Source: Lysinibacillus sp. PLM2 (GTDB lineage: Bacteria > Bacillota > Bacilli > Bacillales_A > Planococcaceae). Taken from it: a stretch of DNA of 64,000 nucleotides. The position numbers and the translations under genes were made by a program. The stretch is taken from contig AP025689.1 of NCBI GenBank assembly GCA_023168345.1, forward strand, positions 3,616,001 through 3,680,000, written 5' to 3'. Below the pieces are notes generated by a model, which saw nothing but the letters and a program-made list of their open reading frames with translations, did no database searches and was not told the origin of the DNA. Position 1 is the stretch's first letter. Every line of letters begins with the position of its first letter. Positions 25,530 to 34,888 of the stretch are shown piece by piece.

Positions 25530-27050
25530 ATGGATCCAAGAGTCGAAAAACGTCTAGGTTTAAAACAATTAGTCGATAAAGTTGTATCTGCAGAAGAAGC
25601 TGCCGCACTTATTAGCAATGGCGCTGTAGTTGGTATGAGTGGATTCACTCGTGCAGGGGATGCAAAAGTTGTTCCAATGGCATTAGTTGAACGTGCTAAA
25701 AACGAAGAATTTAAAATTGATGTTTATACTGGTGCTTCACTTGGACCTGAAGTGGACAAGTACTTAGCAGAAGCTGGTGCAATTCGCAAACGTGGACCTT
25801 TCATCGCAGATCCAATGATTCGTAACCAAATTAACTCTGGCGATGTTTTATATGTAGATGCTCATCTTTCTCATAACGCAGAGTTAGTACGTCAAGGAAT
25901 TATCGGACCAATCGAATATTTAATTATCGAAGCTGCTGCAATTACAGAAGATGGTTTAATTATCCCAACAACATCTGTTGGTAACTCACCAATTTTTGCT
26001 CAATATGCAGAAAATATCATTGTTGAGTTAAACATTGCTCATCCTGAAAGTTTAATTGGTATTCATGATATTTATATACCAGAAGCACAAGGAGAACGAA
26101 GCCCAATTCCATTAACCGATGCTACAGGACGTATCGGAGAAATCGGAATTAAAGTAGATCCAGCTAAAATTAAAGCAATCGTTGTATCTGAAGAGCCAGA
26201 TGCACCTTCTTTAATTGTTCCTCCAGACGAAGAAACACAAACTATGGCAAATATTTTACTTGATTTCTTCCGTTCTGAAATTAAAGCTGGACGCTTAACG
26301 AACAAATTAATGCCTTTACAATCAGGTGTTGGTTCTGTAGCAAACGCAGTACTTGATGGCTTTGCTGATTCTGAATTTGAAGATTTAATCGTCGCTTCAG
26401 AAGTTCTTCAAGATGCTGTATTTAACTTAATTGATGCTGGTAAAGTAAGCTATGCTTCTGCTACATCTATTACAATTTCAGAAGAGTTACAGAAAAAAGT
26501 ATATGGCAATCTTGAAAAGTATGCTGATAAATTAGTATTACGTCCACAAGAAATTTCAAACCATCCAGAAGTAATTCGTCGTCTCGGATTAATTTCTATT
26601 AACACTGCACTAGAGTTAGATATCTACGGAAACGTAAACTCTACACATGTTAGTGGTACAAAAATGATGAACGGAATCGGTGGATCAGGAGACTTCGCTC
26701 GTAACGCACGTCTTGGTATCTTCGTAACGAAATCATATGCTAAAGGTGGAGCAATTTCTTCAATCGTACCAATGGTATCTCACGTAGATCATACAGAGCA
26801 CGATGTTGATGTTATTGTTACTGAACAAGGTATTGCTGATTTACGTGGATTAGCACCAAAAGAACGTGCTGCATTAATTATCGAAAACTGTGCACACCCT
26901 GATTATAAAGAGCAACTACGTGATTACTATAACCGCGCAGTTGAAGCAACTGGTAATGCACAAACTCCTCATATTTTAGAGGAAGCTTTATCATGGCATG
27001 TAAACCTTGCTAAAAACAAAACAATGAAAAAAGAAACTGCAAATGCTTAA
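25530..27050 (+). CDS. Acetyl-CoA hydrolase / succinyl-CoA:acetate CoA-transferase family
   Basis: This 506-residue class I CoA-transferase matches the Ach1/AarC/Cat1 family along its length. The N-terminal GAVVGMSGFTRAGDAK, the catalytic glutamate in SEVLQDAV (about residue 290) and the C-terminal GIGGSGDFARNA and VTEQGIADLRG oxyanion loops are present. It would move CoA between acetate and succinate or hydrolyse acetyl-CoA; sequence alone does not separate the two. GGGGAGG precedes the ATG. It has a strong promoter and its own terminator, with the LytTR gene as probable regulator. Confidence 0.9.
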   Translation: MDPRVEKRLGLKQLVDKVVSAEEAAALISNGAVVGMSGFTRAGDAKVVPMALVERAKNEEFKIDVYTGASLGPEVDKYLAEAGAIRKRGPFIADPMIRNQINSGDVLYVDAHLSHNAELVRQGIIGPIEYLIIEAAAITEDGLIIPTTSVGNSPIFAQYAENIIVELNIAHPESLIGIHDIYIPEAQGERSPIPLTDATGRIGEIGIKVDPAKIKAIVVSEEPDAPSLIVPPDEETQTMANILLDFFRSEIKAGRLTNKLMPLQSGVGSVANAVLDGFADSEFEDLIVASEVLQDAVFNLIDAGKVSYASATSITISEELQKKVYGNLEKYADKLVLRPQEISNHPEVIRRLGLISINTALELDIYGNVNSTHVSGTKMMNGIGGSGDFARNARLGIFVTKSYAKGGAISSIVPMVSHVDHTEHDVDVIVTEQGIADLRGLAPKERAALIIENCAHPDYKEQLRDYYNRAVEATGNAQTPHILEEALSWHVNLAKNKTMKKETANA

Positions 27051-27060
27051 ATAGTTAGTA

Positions 27061-27097
27061 AAAGCCGACAACTACTTGATTAGTTGTCGGCTTTTAA
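27061..27097. terminator. Bidirectional terminator after the CoA-transferase gene
   Basis: A perfect 14-bp stem (AAAGCCGACAACTA and complement) with a 6-nt loop and T tails, shared with the converging 100-residue gene. Confidence 0.92.
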
Positions 27098-27400
27098 TTA
27101 TTGACCCTGTTGTTTTTCATTGTAATACGCGAGAGCTGTTTGACCGCCGCCTTCACCTATAAAATTATTCCCTCTAATATTTGTATCGCTTACACTCGCT
27201 GCAGTTTCCGCTAATTCTTTGAGTGTGTCACCTGTACCCGTCACACCCGATTTCTGAAGATTCAGCTTAGCTCCTGCCCTATCTTTAATTGAATTGATCA
27301 TATTCATTGTTTTTACGCGGTTGTCTTTTTTACTTAAGAAGGATGCCACTCCAGCGACAAAAGCTGCTAAAACTACACCTTTACCTTTTAATTTTGCCAA
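27098..27400 (-). CDS. Conserved hypothetical protein, 100 residues
   Basis: A small protein with a short hydrophobic N-terminal segment (GVVLAAFVAGVASFL) followed by a charged region (SKKDNRVKTMNMINSIKDRAG) and a Gly/Ala-rich polar tail. It may attach to the membrane in the manner of YtxH-type proteins, but I recognise no family. The start is TTG, 7 bases after GGAGG. It is a single gene convergent with the CoA-transferase. Confidence 0.7.
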   Translation of the reverse strand: MAKLKGKGVVLAAFVAGVASFLSKKDNRVKTMNMINSIKDRAGAKLNLQKSGVTGTGDTLKELAETAASVSDTNIRGNNFIGEGGGQTALAYYNEKQQGQ

Positions 27401-27605
27401 TTTAATCCCTCCAAACGATCTGATACTTTAATTTTTCCCTTTTATTAAATAATATACTTGTTCAATTTCGACAATTGCACGATAAACTATGTAAAAATAC
27501 CTCGAACGATTTTTCTAGTCTATCACTCCATTTTGGTAATATATTTCCATTGCCTTTAATAATATATAAGTATCAAATTTTTTTATATGGAGAGGGCTGA
27601 ACTTC

Positions 27606-27707
27606 ATGAGAGATCGAGAAATTTTTTATGACTGGAAAGAAGTATCCTCATTTTTGGTTGGAGCACTGTTACTAACGGTTCTAATTTATTTTTTCATTCA
27701 AATTTAA
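27606..27707 (+). CDS. Small membrane protein, 33 residues
   Basis: A 33-codon reading frame, ATG preceded by GGAGAGG at 10 bases. The first half is charged (MRDREIFYDWKEVSS) and the second half is one hydrophobic helix (FLVGALLLTVLIYFFIQI) running to the C-terminus. The topology predicts a tail-anchored single-pass peptide. A strong terminator follows at 27787-27832. Such peptides are commonly missed by annotation; function is unknown. Confidence 0.6.
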   Translation: MRDREIFYDWKEVSSFLVGALLLTVLIYFFIQI

Positions 27708-27786
27708 ATTAGATATTCATCTAATAATTACGCTAGAATTCATACCACTATATAAATCAGTATTTCAAAAGAATACGATACAAATT

Positions 27787-27832
27787 AAAAAGGTGTAGAT
27801 AATGAATTTATCCATTATCTACACCTTTTTTA
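27787..27832. terminator. Bidirectional terminator
   Basis: A perfect 17-bp stem (AAAAGGTGTAGATAATG and complement) with an 8-nt loop and T-tract, shared by the 33-residue gene and the converging acetyltransferase gene. Confidence 0.92.
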
Positions 27833-28111
27833 TGCTTTTATATCATCATACTCATTACTTCTATCAAATGCCGCCACTACGTAGGAACATACAGCTTCCA
27901 TCTTATAATTGTTTTCTCTTGCATAGCTTGCAGCTTTATCTAATAACTTTTTGGCTACCCCTTGGCCTCTTAAAACATCAGATACAAACGTATGATTCAT
28001 GACCATAACGTTCTCTTTTTGAACCCACTCAATCTCCGCTAACTTTTCTCCATCTTTTTTGTACTCAAATGCAAAATGCTGTGGACTTAATTCATTCAAA
28101 GTAAATTCCAT
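27830..28111 (-). CDS. GNAT-like N-acetyltransferase (YjdJ/NATD1 type)
   Basis: This 93-residue protein is a minimal GCN5-related acetyltransferase fold: MVMNHTFVSDVLRGQGVAKKLL supplies the acetyl-CoA phosphate loop (RGQGVAKKL), followed by AASYARENNYKMEAVCSYV. The family is short (about 90-100 residues) and its substrate is unknown. GGGGGAG lies 7 bases before the ATG. It stands alone between terminators. Confidence 0.88.
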   Translation of the reverse strand: MEFTLNELSPQHFAFEYKKDGEKLAEIEWVQKENVMVMNHTFVSDVLRGQGVAKKLLDKAASYARENNYKMEAVCSYVVAAFDRSNEYDDIKA

Positions 28112-28179
28112 TTTACTTCTCCCCCTTTGCCTAAATATACCATACTAAAAACAGGAGTTTAATTAATTTGCACCAACTA

Positions 28180-29034
28180 TTACTGGAGCTCTGTCCAGCC
28201 ATCATTTTGTTGTATTTTTCCAGCTTTCATTAATGATCCAAGCGCACGTTTGAAAGCACCTTTACTCATTTTAAACATCTCTAATATTTCTTCTGGTGTG
28301 GATTTATCACTAAAAGGCATTTTTCCACCCACACTATTTAGATACTTTAATATCTGTTCGGCATCTGAACTAAGCCTTTCGTGTTTTCTAGGTAGCATTG
28401 AACCGTTTAATGATCCATCCTCTTTTACATCGATCACACGAATCGTCACTTCTTGCCCTAGTCTCGGCTCAGATTCCATTTCCGAATTATGCACAAAAAT
28501 ACGATAAGGATTATCTATTCCAAGTAGGAAGGAACCTACTGGTAATAAGCGGTAGGGTCTAGCTTTTATATTTTTATTATGCAAATCACCAACTGCATCT
28601 TCGTACAGTTCATTAACTTTTTCTTCCGTAACTAAACGTCCAAATAGATCACCATTACGATCAATTCGTAACGTCATATAAAGCTCATCGCCTACTTCTG
28701 GCCACAGATTATTTAAAGGTGGTAAATCCTCCGCTTTAATAAGAACCTCCCGAGTCGAACCTATATCTACATAGGCACCTTCGTTTGCTACTTTTATGAC
28801 ACGTGCCCAACCATACTCGCCTTGAGTTATCTTCGGTAGTGCAGTAGTTGCTTGCAGGTTTCCTCGACGATCAGCAAATAGAAATACCTTTATCCGGTCT
28901 CCTCTTTGAAGAGGTTGTAAGACTTCCGAACGATTTAATGGAATTTCTAATTCGCCATTTGTTAACATAAAACGCGAATCCTGTTCTTCTAATACAGTAA
29001 GTTCGACAACTTCACCTGATTTTAGTTCTAACAT
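28180..29034 (-). CDS. cvfB: S1-domain RNA-binding protein CvfB (YitL)
   Basis: This 284-residue RNA-binding protein has three S1-like beta-barrels (about 1-60, 65-140, 145-215) and a C-terminal winged helix (STPEEILEMFKMSKGAFKRALGSLMKAGKI). In Staphylococcus aureus CvfB influences virulence gene expression; in Bacillus it is YitL. The start MLELKSGEVVELTV follows a GGAGAAGG site. The gene lies just downstream of mntR on the same strand (28 bp gap), probably cotranscribed. Confidence 0.92.
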   Translation of the reverse strand: MLELKSGEVVELTVLEEQDSRFMLTNGELEIPLNRSEVLQPLQRGDRIKVFLFADRRGNLQATTALPKITQGEYGWARVIKVANEGAYVDIGSTREVLIKAEDLPPLNNLWPEVGDELYMTLRIDRNGDLFGRLVTEEKVNELYEDAVGDLHNKNIKARPYRLLPVGSFLLGIDNPYRIFVHNSEMESEPRLGQEVTIRVIDVKEDGSLNGSMLPRKHERLSSDAEQILKYLNSVGGKMPFSDKSTPEEILEMFKMSKGAFKRALGSLMKAGKIQQNDGWTELQ

Positions 29035-29062
29035 GTGTTATTTCCTTCTCCTCTTAAACAAG

Positions 29063-29473
29063 TTATTGAGCTTTCATCTCTTCAAGCTTTTTTACTAACT
29101 CAGCATCTTCTTCTAATAGTTGTACTAGATCAGCAATTCTATCTATAGAATTCCAGCTCAAATGATGTTCAATACCTTCAACATCCGCATATATAAGTTC
29201 TTCATCTACACCAATTAAACGAAGAAATTGTTCGAGTAGTTCATGCCTCTTTACTAGTCGTTTACCTAGTCTTTCCCCTTTTGATGTAAGTGTTAACCCT
29301 CTATATTTTTCGTATACTAAATAGCCGTCTTTATCTAATTTTTGGACCATTTTCGTAACTGAGGAAGGTAAAACTGATAATGCTTCTGCTATGTCAGACA
29401 CCCGCGCATATCCTTTATTTTCTATTAATAAATAAATTTGTTCGATATGGTCCTCCATACTAGGTGTTGGCAT
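29063..29473 (-). CDS. mntR: Manganese-dependent transcriptional regulator MntR
   Basis: This 136-residue DtxR-family repressor of manganese uptake genes has an N-terminal winged helix ([28 protein letters not shown]) and a dimerisation domain. All Mn ligands known from B. subtilis MntR are in place: Asp8, Glu11, His77, Glu99, Glu102 and His103. The recognition helix has Leu where B. subtilis has His (SVLPSS versus AVHPSS). No Mn transporter gene is adjacent. Confidence 0.96.
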   Translation of the reverse strand: MPTPSMEDHIEQIYLLIENKGYARVSDIAEALSVLPSSVTKMVQKLDKDGYLVYEKYRGLTLTSKGERLGKRLVKRHELLEQFLRLIGVDEELIYADVEGIEHHLSWNSIDRIADLVQLLEEDAELVKKLEEMKAQ

Positions 29474-29613
29474 AAACGACCCCTCACTTTCAAAATCTTA
29501 CTTTTAAGTTTACTACAACCTTACGTAAAAAGGTAATATTTCACGACATATCCACTATTGATATTCGTTAATATTCTATTGTTTACTCATATTAAAAATT
29601 TTAATAACAACAT

Positions 29614-29653
29614 ACAAAGGGTGCTCAGAAATTACTATTTTCTGAACACCCCC
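29614..29653 (-). terminator. Probable terminator after the comFB-like gene
   Basis: Stem GGGTGTTCAGAAA/TTTCTGAGCACCC (one mismatch) with a 7-nt loop and a weak T tail on the minus strand. Confidence 0.65.
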
Positions 29654-29687
29654 GTATATCACTATATATTAATTAAACCATCTTAAG

Positions 29688-29978
29688 TTAGGAATGATTA
29701 TGACTTTTTCCAACAGCATAAATTGCCCTTATGATTTCCTTATTTAACAAGCTAATATATATTGGATTATTCAACTTATTATACACTTCTTCTCTTGCAT
29801 CAACTGTCGACACATAGTTTGATGGCAATTTATTTAGACTGTAAGCTGTTATTTCCATCTCACATTTTTCGCAATGACAAAATGTTTGATATTGTGGACC
29901 TAATAATAAAAATTTAACAAGGCCATGCACTATTTCTTCGGTTACATTGACTAAAATTGATTGAGTCATACTTGGCAA
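29688..29978 (-). CDS. ComFB-like late competence protein
   Basis: This 96-residue protein matches the ComFB family (NVTEEIVHGLVKFLL, a CHCEKCEMEITAYSLNKLPSNYV core with three cysteines that may bind zinc). ComFB sits in the comF locus of B. subtilis and is not needed for transformation; relatives bind cyclic dinucleotides in cyanobacteria. Here it is alone, not with comFA/FC. The start is uncertain: TTG at 29978 lies 4 bases after GGAG; an ATG at 29969 is 13 bases away. Confidence 0.8.
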   Translation of the reverse strand: MPSMTQSILVNVTEEIVHGLVKFLLLGPQYQTFCHCEKCEMEITAYSLNKLPSNYVSTVDAREEVYNKLNNPIYISLLNKEIIRAIYAVGKSHNHS

Positions 29979-30085
29979 ATCGCTCCATATAATAATATTT
30001 CCAGTGAATTAATCATAAAACGAATAATCAATTATTACAATGGAAATTCGAAATAAATAATGCATCATTAGTAAAGATTTGATTT

Positions 30086-32473
30086 TTACTGTGATCTCAG
30101 TAATAATTCATAGGTTTTGATTAAGTCACCATCAATATTCGTTTGATGGTATCGACCATAAACCCAATCTGCACTTTGATCATCATACCATTTCGATTTA
30201 ACATGGCCACTTTGACCAGGAGCAACCAATTGGAAAGAGTGCGATAAATCATTCAAATCAACAACGAACCTCCATGAAGCACCATGATTTACATTCCCTT
30301 GCCCATCATTACCTGCAGCTTGTACGGTAATTCTGGACCCACCAACCGATTGTTTAGCCGGATTGATATATTGTGCTAGAAAATCCGATGCAGCAGATAA
30401 AGGATGATCAAACGCTAGCTTATTATAGCTACCCCATGTCCATTTAGAAACGTTTGTTCCATATTTTGATTTTATATCTGCTATTGTTGTTTCAAATGAA
30501 TCGAATATAACTTGATCAATTCCACCAGCTTCTGTAACCCACACACCTGGATTTCCTGCATACGCATCTCGTAATAGTTGATCTGTCACTTGATATTTTG
30601 CTGGCATCAATTCATAAATATCTTCAGGCAGTTTACCATCGTATAATGTTTTCTGTACACTATCCATCAGTAGATTAAATACTAATGGAGCAGCCTCATC
30701 TTTATTATCATACATTTCCCATTCTTCAAGAAGGGTAATAACCTCTTCATACTTACCTTCTGTATCCATTTTCTTTAATGTCTCAAGTATATGAGGTAGG
30801 AACTCTTCTGCATAAAGGTTTTTCTTATCTGACTGAATTGCTTTCATGTCATTTGAAGTTAACTTCGTTTCTGACCCATCCACAGATTCAATCAATTCAA
30901 CGATTCTTTCATAACGATAAGGTGGTGCCCAATAGTTCGCAATATGGTATGGATATTCTTCTCCAATTACTTCGTTATTAGCAGTAACAATATAACCTTC
31001 CTCTGGGTTAATCACAGAAGGTAATTCATCAAATGGAATATATCCTTCCCATCCATATTCAGATGAATCGCCTGGTACAGGTAATTCCCCTTCACCGGAC
31101 TTACGAATTGGGATATTCCCTACTGCTTTGTATGCGATAGTTCCGTCTGTTGATGCAAATACGAAGTTCTGTGCTGGTGCTTTAAAGTCCCTCAAGGCTG
31201 TTTCAAACTCTTCCCAGTTTGTAGCTTTATTAAAACCTAAAATTGCACGAAATTCATGGGTTGGCTCTAACGCTGTCCATTGCATAGAGAAAACAGCATC
31301 TGGTGTTTCTTCTCCAAACATATAATCCGATATCACCGGGCCATGTCTTGTTACAACAACTTCAAAATCAATCGTTTCTCCATTTTTAACTTTAATCGGT
31401 TCATTTCGAACTTCAGCATCTTCCCATTTTCCGTCATACTTAAATTGTGTTGGATTTTCAGGGTTTGGGATTTCAATATACAAATCTTGAACATCTGGGC
31501 CGACATTCGTCACTCCCCAGGCAATGGATTCGTTATGACCTAAAATAATACCCGGAACACCCGCAAAAATTACTCCACTTACATTTTGTTCAGGTGACTG
31601 TAAATGCATCTCATACCAGATAGAAGGAGTACCTAAACTAAGATGTGGGTCATTTGCTAGTAAAGGCTTCCCTGTTTCAGTTTTTTCACCAGATATTACC
31701 CAGTTGTTACTACCATTAAATTCATTGGGTAATAACTCTGTACTAAATTCTCCAGCTACTTTTACAGAGTTATTTAAATTTGCCTCAATAATCGATGGAG
31801 CACCTTCAGGGTATTTTACTAACAATTCCTTCGCTTCATCCTCTGTTAAGTTTTGCATCGCCCAATGATTAAATGCCTGTGATCTCCATGTTCCCCCTAA
31901 ATCATAGGCCATATATTTGCCAATGGTTAGCGAATCTATTGGTGTCCATTCTTCTGGTTTATATCCAAGTAGTGCAAACTCATAAGTCAGTTTTCCTTCT
32001 TTGATATAAGCATTTACACCTTCTGCAAACCACTCTAGTACTTGTTTCGTTTCATCATCATATGTTTCCCATGACTTTTCCGCTGCATTTCTTAAGCTAA
32101 ATGTACGGAATAATTTATCAGACTCAATCGCTGTTTCTCCAACGACTTCTGCAAGTCTCCCACTAGCCTGTCTCCTTGCTAAATCCATTTGAAATAGTCT
32201 ATCTTGGGCTTGTACATATCCTTGTGCTCGATATAAATCTGCCTCTGTTTTCGCAGAAATATGTGGAACACCATGACCATCACGTGTTACAGTTACATCC
32301 TCATCCAATATTTCTACAACAACTTCGCCTTCAATTTTAGGTAATGAGCTTGCAACATAAAAGTGTATCCCAACTACAACTAGACCACCTAGTATAATCA
32401 ATATACCAATTGCCCAAATTATCCAATCTATAATTCTTTTCGGTTTTTTCTTCTTTATAGCTTCCGTTGACAT
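30086..32473 (-). CDS. Penicillin acylase family Ntn-hydrolase
   Basis: This 795-residue Ntn-hydrolase precursor has a basic N-terminus plus one membrane helix (about 15-42), an alpha-subunit region, and the autocatalytic site NG/SNNWVISG with the nucleophile Ser255. The latter becomes the N-terminus of the beta subunit after self-cleavage. GHNESIAWGVTN and the C-terminal NHGASWRFVVDL, QSGHVKSKWYDDQ are family motifs. Members act on penicillin G/V, acyl-homoserine lactones or other amides; the substrate cannot be read from sequence. An upstream GTG at 32485 is part of the AGGTG site, so the ATG at 32471-32473 is preferred. Confidence 0.93.
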   Translation of the reverse strand: MSTEAIKKKKPKRIIDWIIWAIGILIILGGLVVVGIHFYVASSLPKIEGEVVVEILDEDVTVTRDGHGVPHISAKTEADLYRAQGYVQAQDRLFQMDLARRQASGRLAEVVGETAIESDKLFRTFSLRNAAEKSWETYDDETKQVLEWFAEGVNAYIKEGKLTYEFALLGYKPEEWTPIDSLTIGKYMAYDLGGTWRSQAFNHWAMQNLTEDEAKELLVKYPEGAPSIIEANLNNSVKVAGEFSTELLPNEFNGSNNWVISGEKTETGKPLLANDPHLSLGTPSIWYEMHLQSPEQNVSGVIFAGVPGIILGHNESIAWGVTNVGPDVQDLYIEIPNPENPTQFKYDGKWEDAEVRNEPIKVKNGETIDFEVVVTRHGPVISDYMFGEETPDAVFSMQWTALEPTHEFRAILGFNKATNWEEFETALRDFKAPAQNFVFASTDGTIAYKAVGNIPIRKSGEGELPVPGDSSEYGWEGYIPFDELPSVINPEEGYIVTANNEVIGEEYPYHIANYWAPPYRYERIVELIESVDGSETKLTSNDMKAIQSDKKNLYAEEFLPHILETLKKMDTEGKYEEVITLLEEWEMYDNKDEAAPLVFNLLMDSVQKTLYDGKLPEDIYELMPAKYQVTDQLLRDAYAGNPGVWVTEAGGIDQVIFDSFETTIADIKSKYGTNVSKWTWGSYNKLAFDHPLSAASDFLAQYINPAKQSVGGSRITVQAAGNDGQGNVNHGASWRFVVDLNDLSHSFQLVAPGQSGHVKSKWYDDQSADWVYGRYHQTNIDGDLIKTYELLLRSQ

Positions 32474-32561
32474 TCCTTTGACCACCTCTCATAGGCAATA
32501 ACATTTTAAATATCGATTTTTACGATTAATATTAAACGTATTTTTTCATTTAATTACTAAT

Positions 32562-33329
32562 TTATTTTCTATTATTTAAATCTAATTTTAAAAGAATTGG
32601 ACAATGATCGCTACCGTAAATATTCGAATGTATATCCACTTCCTCTATTTGGTCTTTTAATTGCTCAGAGACAATAAAATAATCAATTCTCCATCCGATA
32701 TTTCGCTCTCTTACTTTATTCATATAGGACCACCACGTATATGAGTCTGTTTTAGTTGGATTTAAATATCGAAATGAATCAATAAATCCCGATGATAATA
32801 ATCGGCTCATTTTTTCTCTTTCTTCAAATGTAAAACCAGAATTCCCGATGTTGGATTTAGCATTTTTTAAGTCTATTTCTTCATGTGCAACATTTAAATC
32901 TCCACAATAAACTACTGGTTTCTGTTGATTTAAGCTGATTAAATAATGCGCTAATTTTTCTTCCCAGTTTAATCGATATGGAAGTCTCGCTAAATCTCTT
33001 TGAGAGTTCGGTGTATACACGTTCACTAAATAAAAATCATTATATTCTAATGTAATTATGCGACCTTCCTGCTCCTCTTCTTCATCCCCCACGCCATATT
33101 TTACATGATTTGGTTGGTGTTTTGTAAAAATAGCTGTTCCTGAGTACCCTTTTTTTTGAGCATAATTCCAAAACTGATGATATCCTTCTAGTTCAAGCTT
33201 TACTTGTCCATCCTGGCACTTTGTTTCTTGTATACAGAAAAAATCTGCATCAACTTCATTAAAGTAATCTAGAAAACCTTTCGTTAAACAAGCTCTAATA
33301 CCATTTACATTCCACGAAATAAACTTCAT
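32562..33329 (-). CDS. exoA: Exodeoxyribonuclease III / AP endonuclease ExoA
   Basis: This 255-residue member of the exonuclease/endonuclease/phosphatase family repairs abasic sites. Motifs are FISWNVNGIRA, CIQETKC (metal Glu), VNVYTPN, YCGDLNVAHEEIDL (Asp/Asn), and SDHCPILL with the catalytic His at the end. The length fits B. subtilis ExoA (252). AAGGAG precedes the ATG. It follows murB on the same strand. Confidence 0.95.
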   Translation of the reverse strand: MKFISWNVNGIRACLTKGFLDYFNEVDADFFCIQETKCQDGQVKLELEGYHQFWNYAQKKGYSGTAIFTKHQPNHVKYGVGDEEEEQEGRIITLEYNDFYLVNVYTPNSQRDLARLPYRLNWEEKLAHYLISLNQQKPVVYCGDLNVAHEEIDLKNAKSNIGNSGFTFEEREKMSRLLSSGFIDSFRYLNPTKTDSYTWWSYMNKVRERNIGWRIDYFIVSEQLKDQIEEVDIHSNIYGSDHCPILLKLDLNNRK

Positions 33330-33368
33330 TTTAAACTCCTTATGTAATCATTTTTCCTATATGTATTT

Positions 33369-33402
33369 AAAGCGCCCTCGCTTACACGAAAGGCGCTTTT
33401 TT
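33369..33402. terminator. Hairpin between murB and exoA
   Basis: An 8-bp stem AAAGCGCC/GGCGCTTT with a loop of about 14 nt. The T-run is on the plus strand, so termination of murB on the minus strand would be weak. Confidence 0.45.
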
Positions 33403-33407
33403 ACATA

Positions 33408-34319
33408 CTAGTCTTCACCAACAATTTTAACTTCTAGCTCTAATTCGACACCAAATTTTTCTTTTACTTCCTTTTGAACCATTTTAATTGTATCTATATA
33501 ATCTGTCGCTGTTGCATTCCCTTTATTAATAATGAACCCCGCATGCTTTAAAGAGACTTCGGCATCACCGACTCCCTTGCCTTGTAATCCACTATCTTGT
33601 ATAAGCTTTCCAGCAAAATAGCCAGGTGGACGTTTAAATACACTACCAGCAGATGGATATTCTAAAGGTTGTTTTGATTCTCGTTTATATGTTAGATCTG
33701 CAATTTTTGCATCAATTTCTTCCTTATTCCCCTTTTCGAGCTTGAAAATTGAGGAAAGAACAAAATAACCTTCTTGAGTTATGATGCTATGTCGATAGCG
33801 TAAATCGAGTTCTTCTTTTGATAATACGATCATTTTTCCTTCTTTTGTTAACACGGTAGACGAAACGATGATATCTTTGATTTCCCCGCCATAAGCTCCT
33901 GCATTCATCGCCATTGCTCCACCAACAGATCCTGGAATACCACAAGCAAATTCAAAGCCCGTTAAGCTTTCATTCGCTGCTATTTTCGAAACATCTTTTA
34001 TTAAAGCTCCACTTTGAGCATATATTCGATTTCCATCTACTCTGATTTCATTTAATTTTGAAAATGTGATGACGATCCCTCTCACACCACCATCTCGAAC
34101 AACCATATTAGAACCATTTCCAAGCATTAATAGCGGTATATGATGATCATATGCATATTTTACAATAGCACTGGCTTCTTCTTCTGTTTCAGGCATCACA
34201 AATAAATCTGCAGCACCGCCAAGTTTTGTCATCGTATATTTCTTTAATAACTCATTTGTCTTAATATTTTTTGGATTCATTAATTGAGCCAAATCATTAG
34301 CCCACTTTTGTATAGTCAT
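33408..34319 (-). CDS. murB: UDP-N-acetylenolpyruvoylglucosamine reductase
   Basis: This 303-residue FAD enzyme reduces UDP-GlcNAc-enolpyruvate to UDP-MurNAc. The FAD domain is clear (TMTKLGGAADLFVMP, LGNGSNMVVRDGGVRG, GFEFACGIPGSVGGAMAMNAGAYGGE), the catalytic serine lies in PSAGSVFKRP, and the glutamate is in the C-terminal LELEV region. It is of the shorter, type II MurB architecture usual in Bacilli. It is not in the division cluster; it lies between hxlR-type and exoA genes. Confidence 0.95.
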   Translation of the reverse strand: MTIQKWANDLAQLMNPKNIKTNELLKKYTMTKLGGAADLFVMPETEEEASAIVKYAYDHHIPLLMLGNGSNMVVRDGGVRGIVITFSKLNEIRVDGNRIYAQSGALIKDVSKIAANESLTGFEFACGIPGSVGGAMAMNAGAYGGEIKDIIVSSTVLTKEGKMIVLSKEELDLRYRHSIITQEGYFVLSSIFKLEKGNKEEIDAKIADLTYKRESKQPLEYPSAGSVFKRPPGYFAGKLIQDSGLQGKGVGDAEVSLKHAGFIINKGNATATDYIDTIKMVQKEVKEKFGVELELEVKIVGED

Positions 34320-34394
34320 ATTGAAAATCCTTTCTACTAAACGTACATACTTAGTATGGGAAATTGAAAGCTTTTTGGCAAGTGGCTATACACT

Positions 34395-34703
34395 TTAATT
34401 TATCCATATTTTTGACCATTTTTCTACTTCTCGAATTGCTCCTTCAAGCGCTTTCCCCTTATCCGTTAAGGAATATTCCACCCGAATAGGTACTTCTGAA
34501 TATACTTTACGCTCAACAATATTTTCTTTTTCTAATTCTTTTAAGCGTTCTGACAATAGTCGGCCACTAATTGGTAAAGAGGATTCAATTTCATTAAATC
34601 TTTGAGGACCTTCCAATAATTGATATAAAATTAAAGTAGTCCAACGCTTTCCTAATAAATCCATAGCTTTTGAAAAACGTGGACATATACATACCTCTTT
34701 CAT
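34395..34703 (-). CDS. HxlR-family transcriptional regulator
   Basis: This 102-residue winged-helix regulator is typical of HxlR (LLGKRWTTLILYQLLEGPQRFNEIE, SGRLLSERLKELEKENIVER). Cys5 and Cys7 near the N-terminus (CICPRF) occupy the place of the redox-sensing Cys6 of YodB/HypR-type members, so a thiol-based signal is possible. It is divergent from the yceI-family gene, which is the probable target. Confidence 0.9.
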   Translation of the reverse strand: MKEVCICPRFSKAMDLLGKRWTTLILYQLLEGPQRFNEIESSLPISGRLLSERLKELEKENIVERKVYSEVPIRVEYSLTDKGKALEGAIREVEKWSKIWIN

Positions 34704-34822
34704 GATATAACACCTCTAGATTTAAATTTAGAAAGTAGATTTACTCTTATCATCCTGTTTTTTAGTGTACCATTTAAAATTTAGCTACGAAAAGCAACTT
34801 TATTCTTCTATATTTACTATTA

Positions 34823-34862
34823 TTGTATATTTTTCCTTGTTAAGATATTATTAGGTAATAAG
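34823..34862 (+). promoter_or_regulatory. Promoter and palindrome upstream of the yceI-family gene
   Basis: TTGTAT (34823-34828), 17 bases, TATTAT (34846-34851). The palindrome TTATTAGGTAATAA (34848-34861) overlaps the -10, a position suited to repression by the divergently encoded HxlR protein. Operator assignment is inference. Confidence 0.45.
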
Positions 34863-34888
34863 ATAATTCGATTGGAGGTGTCACATTC

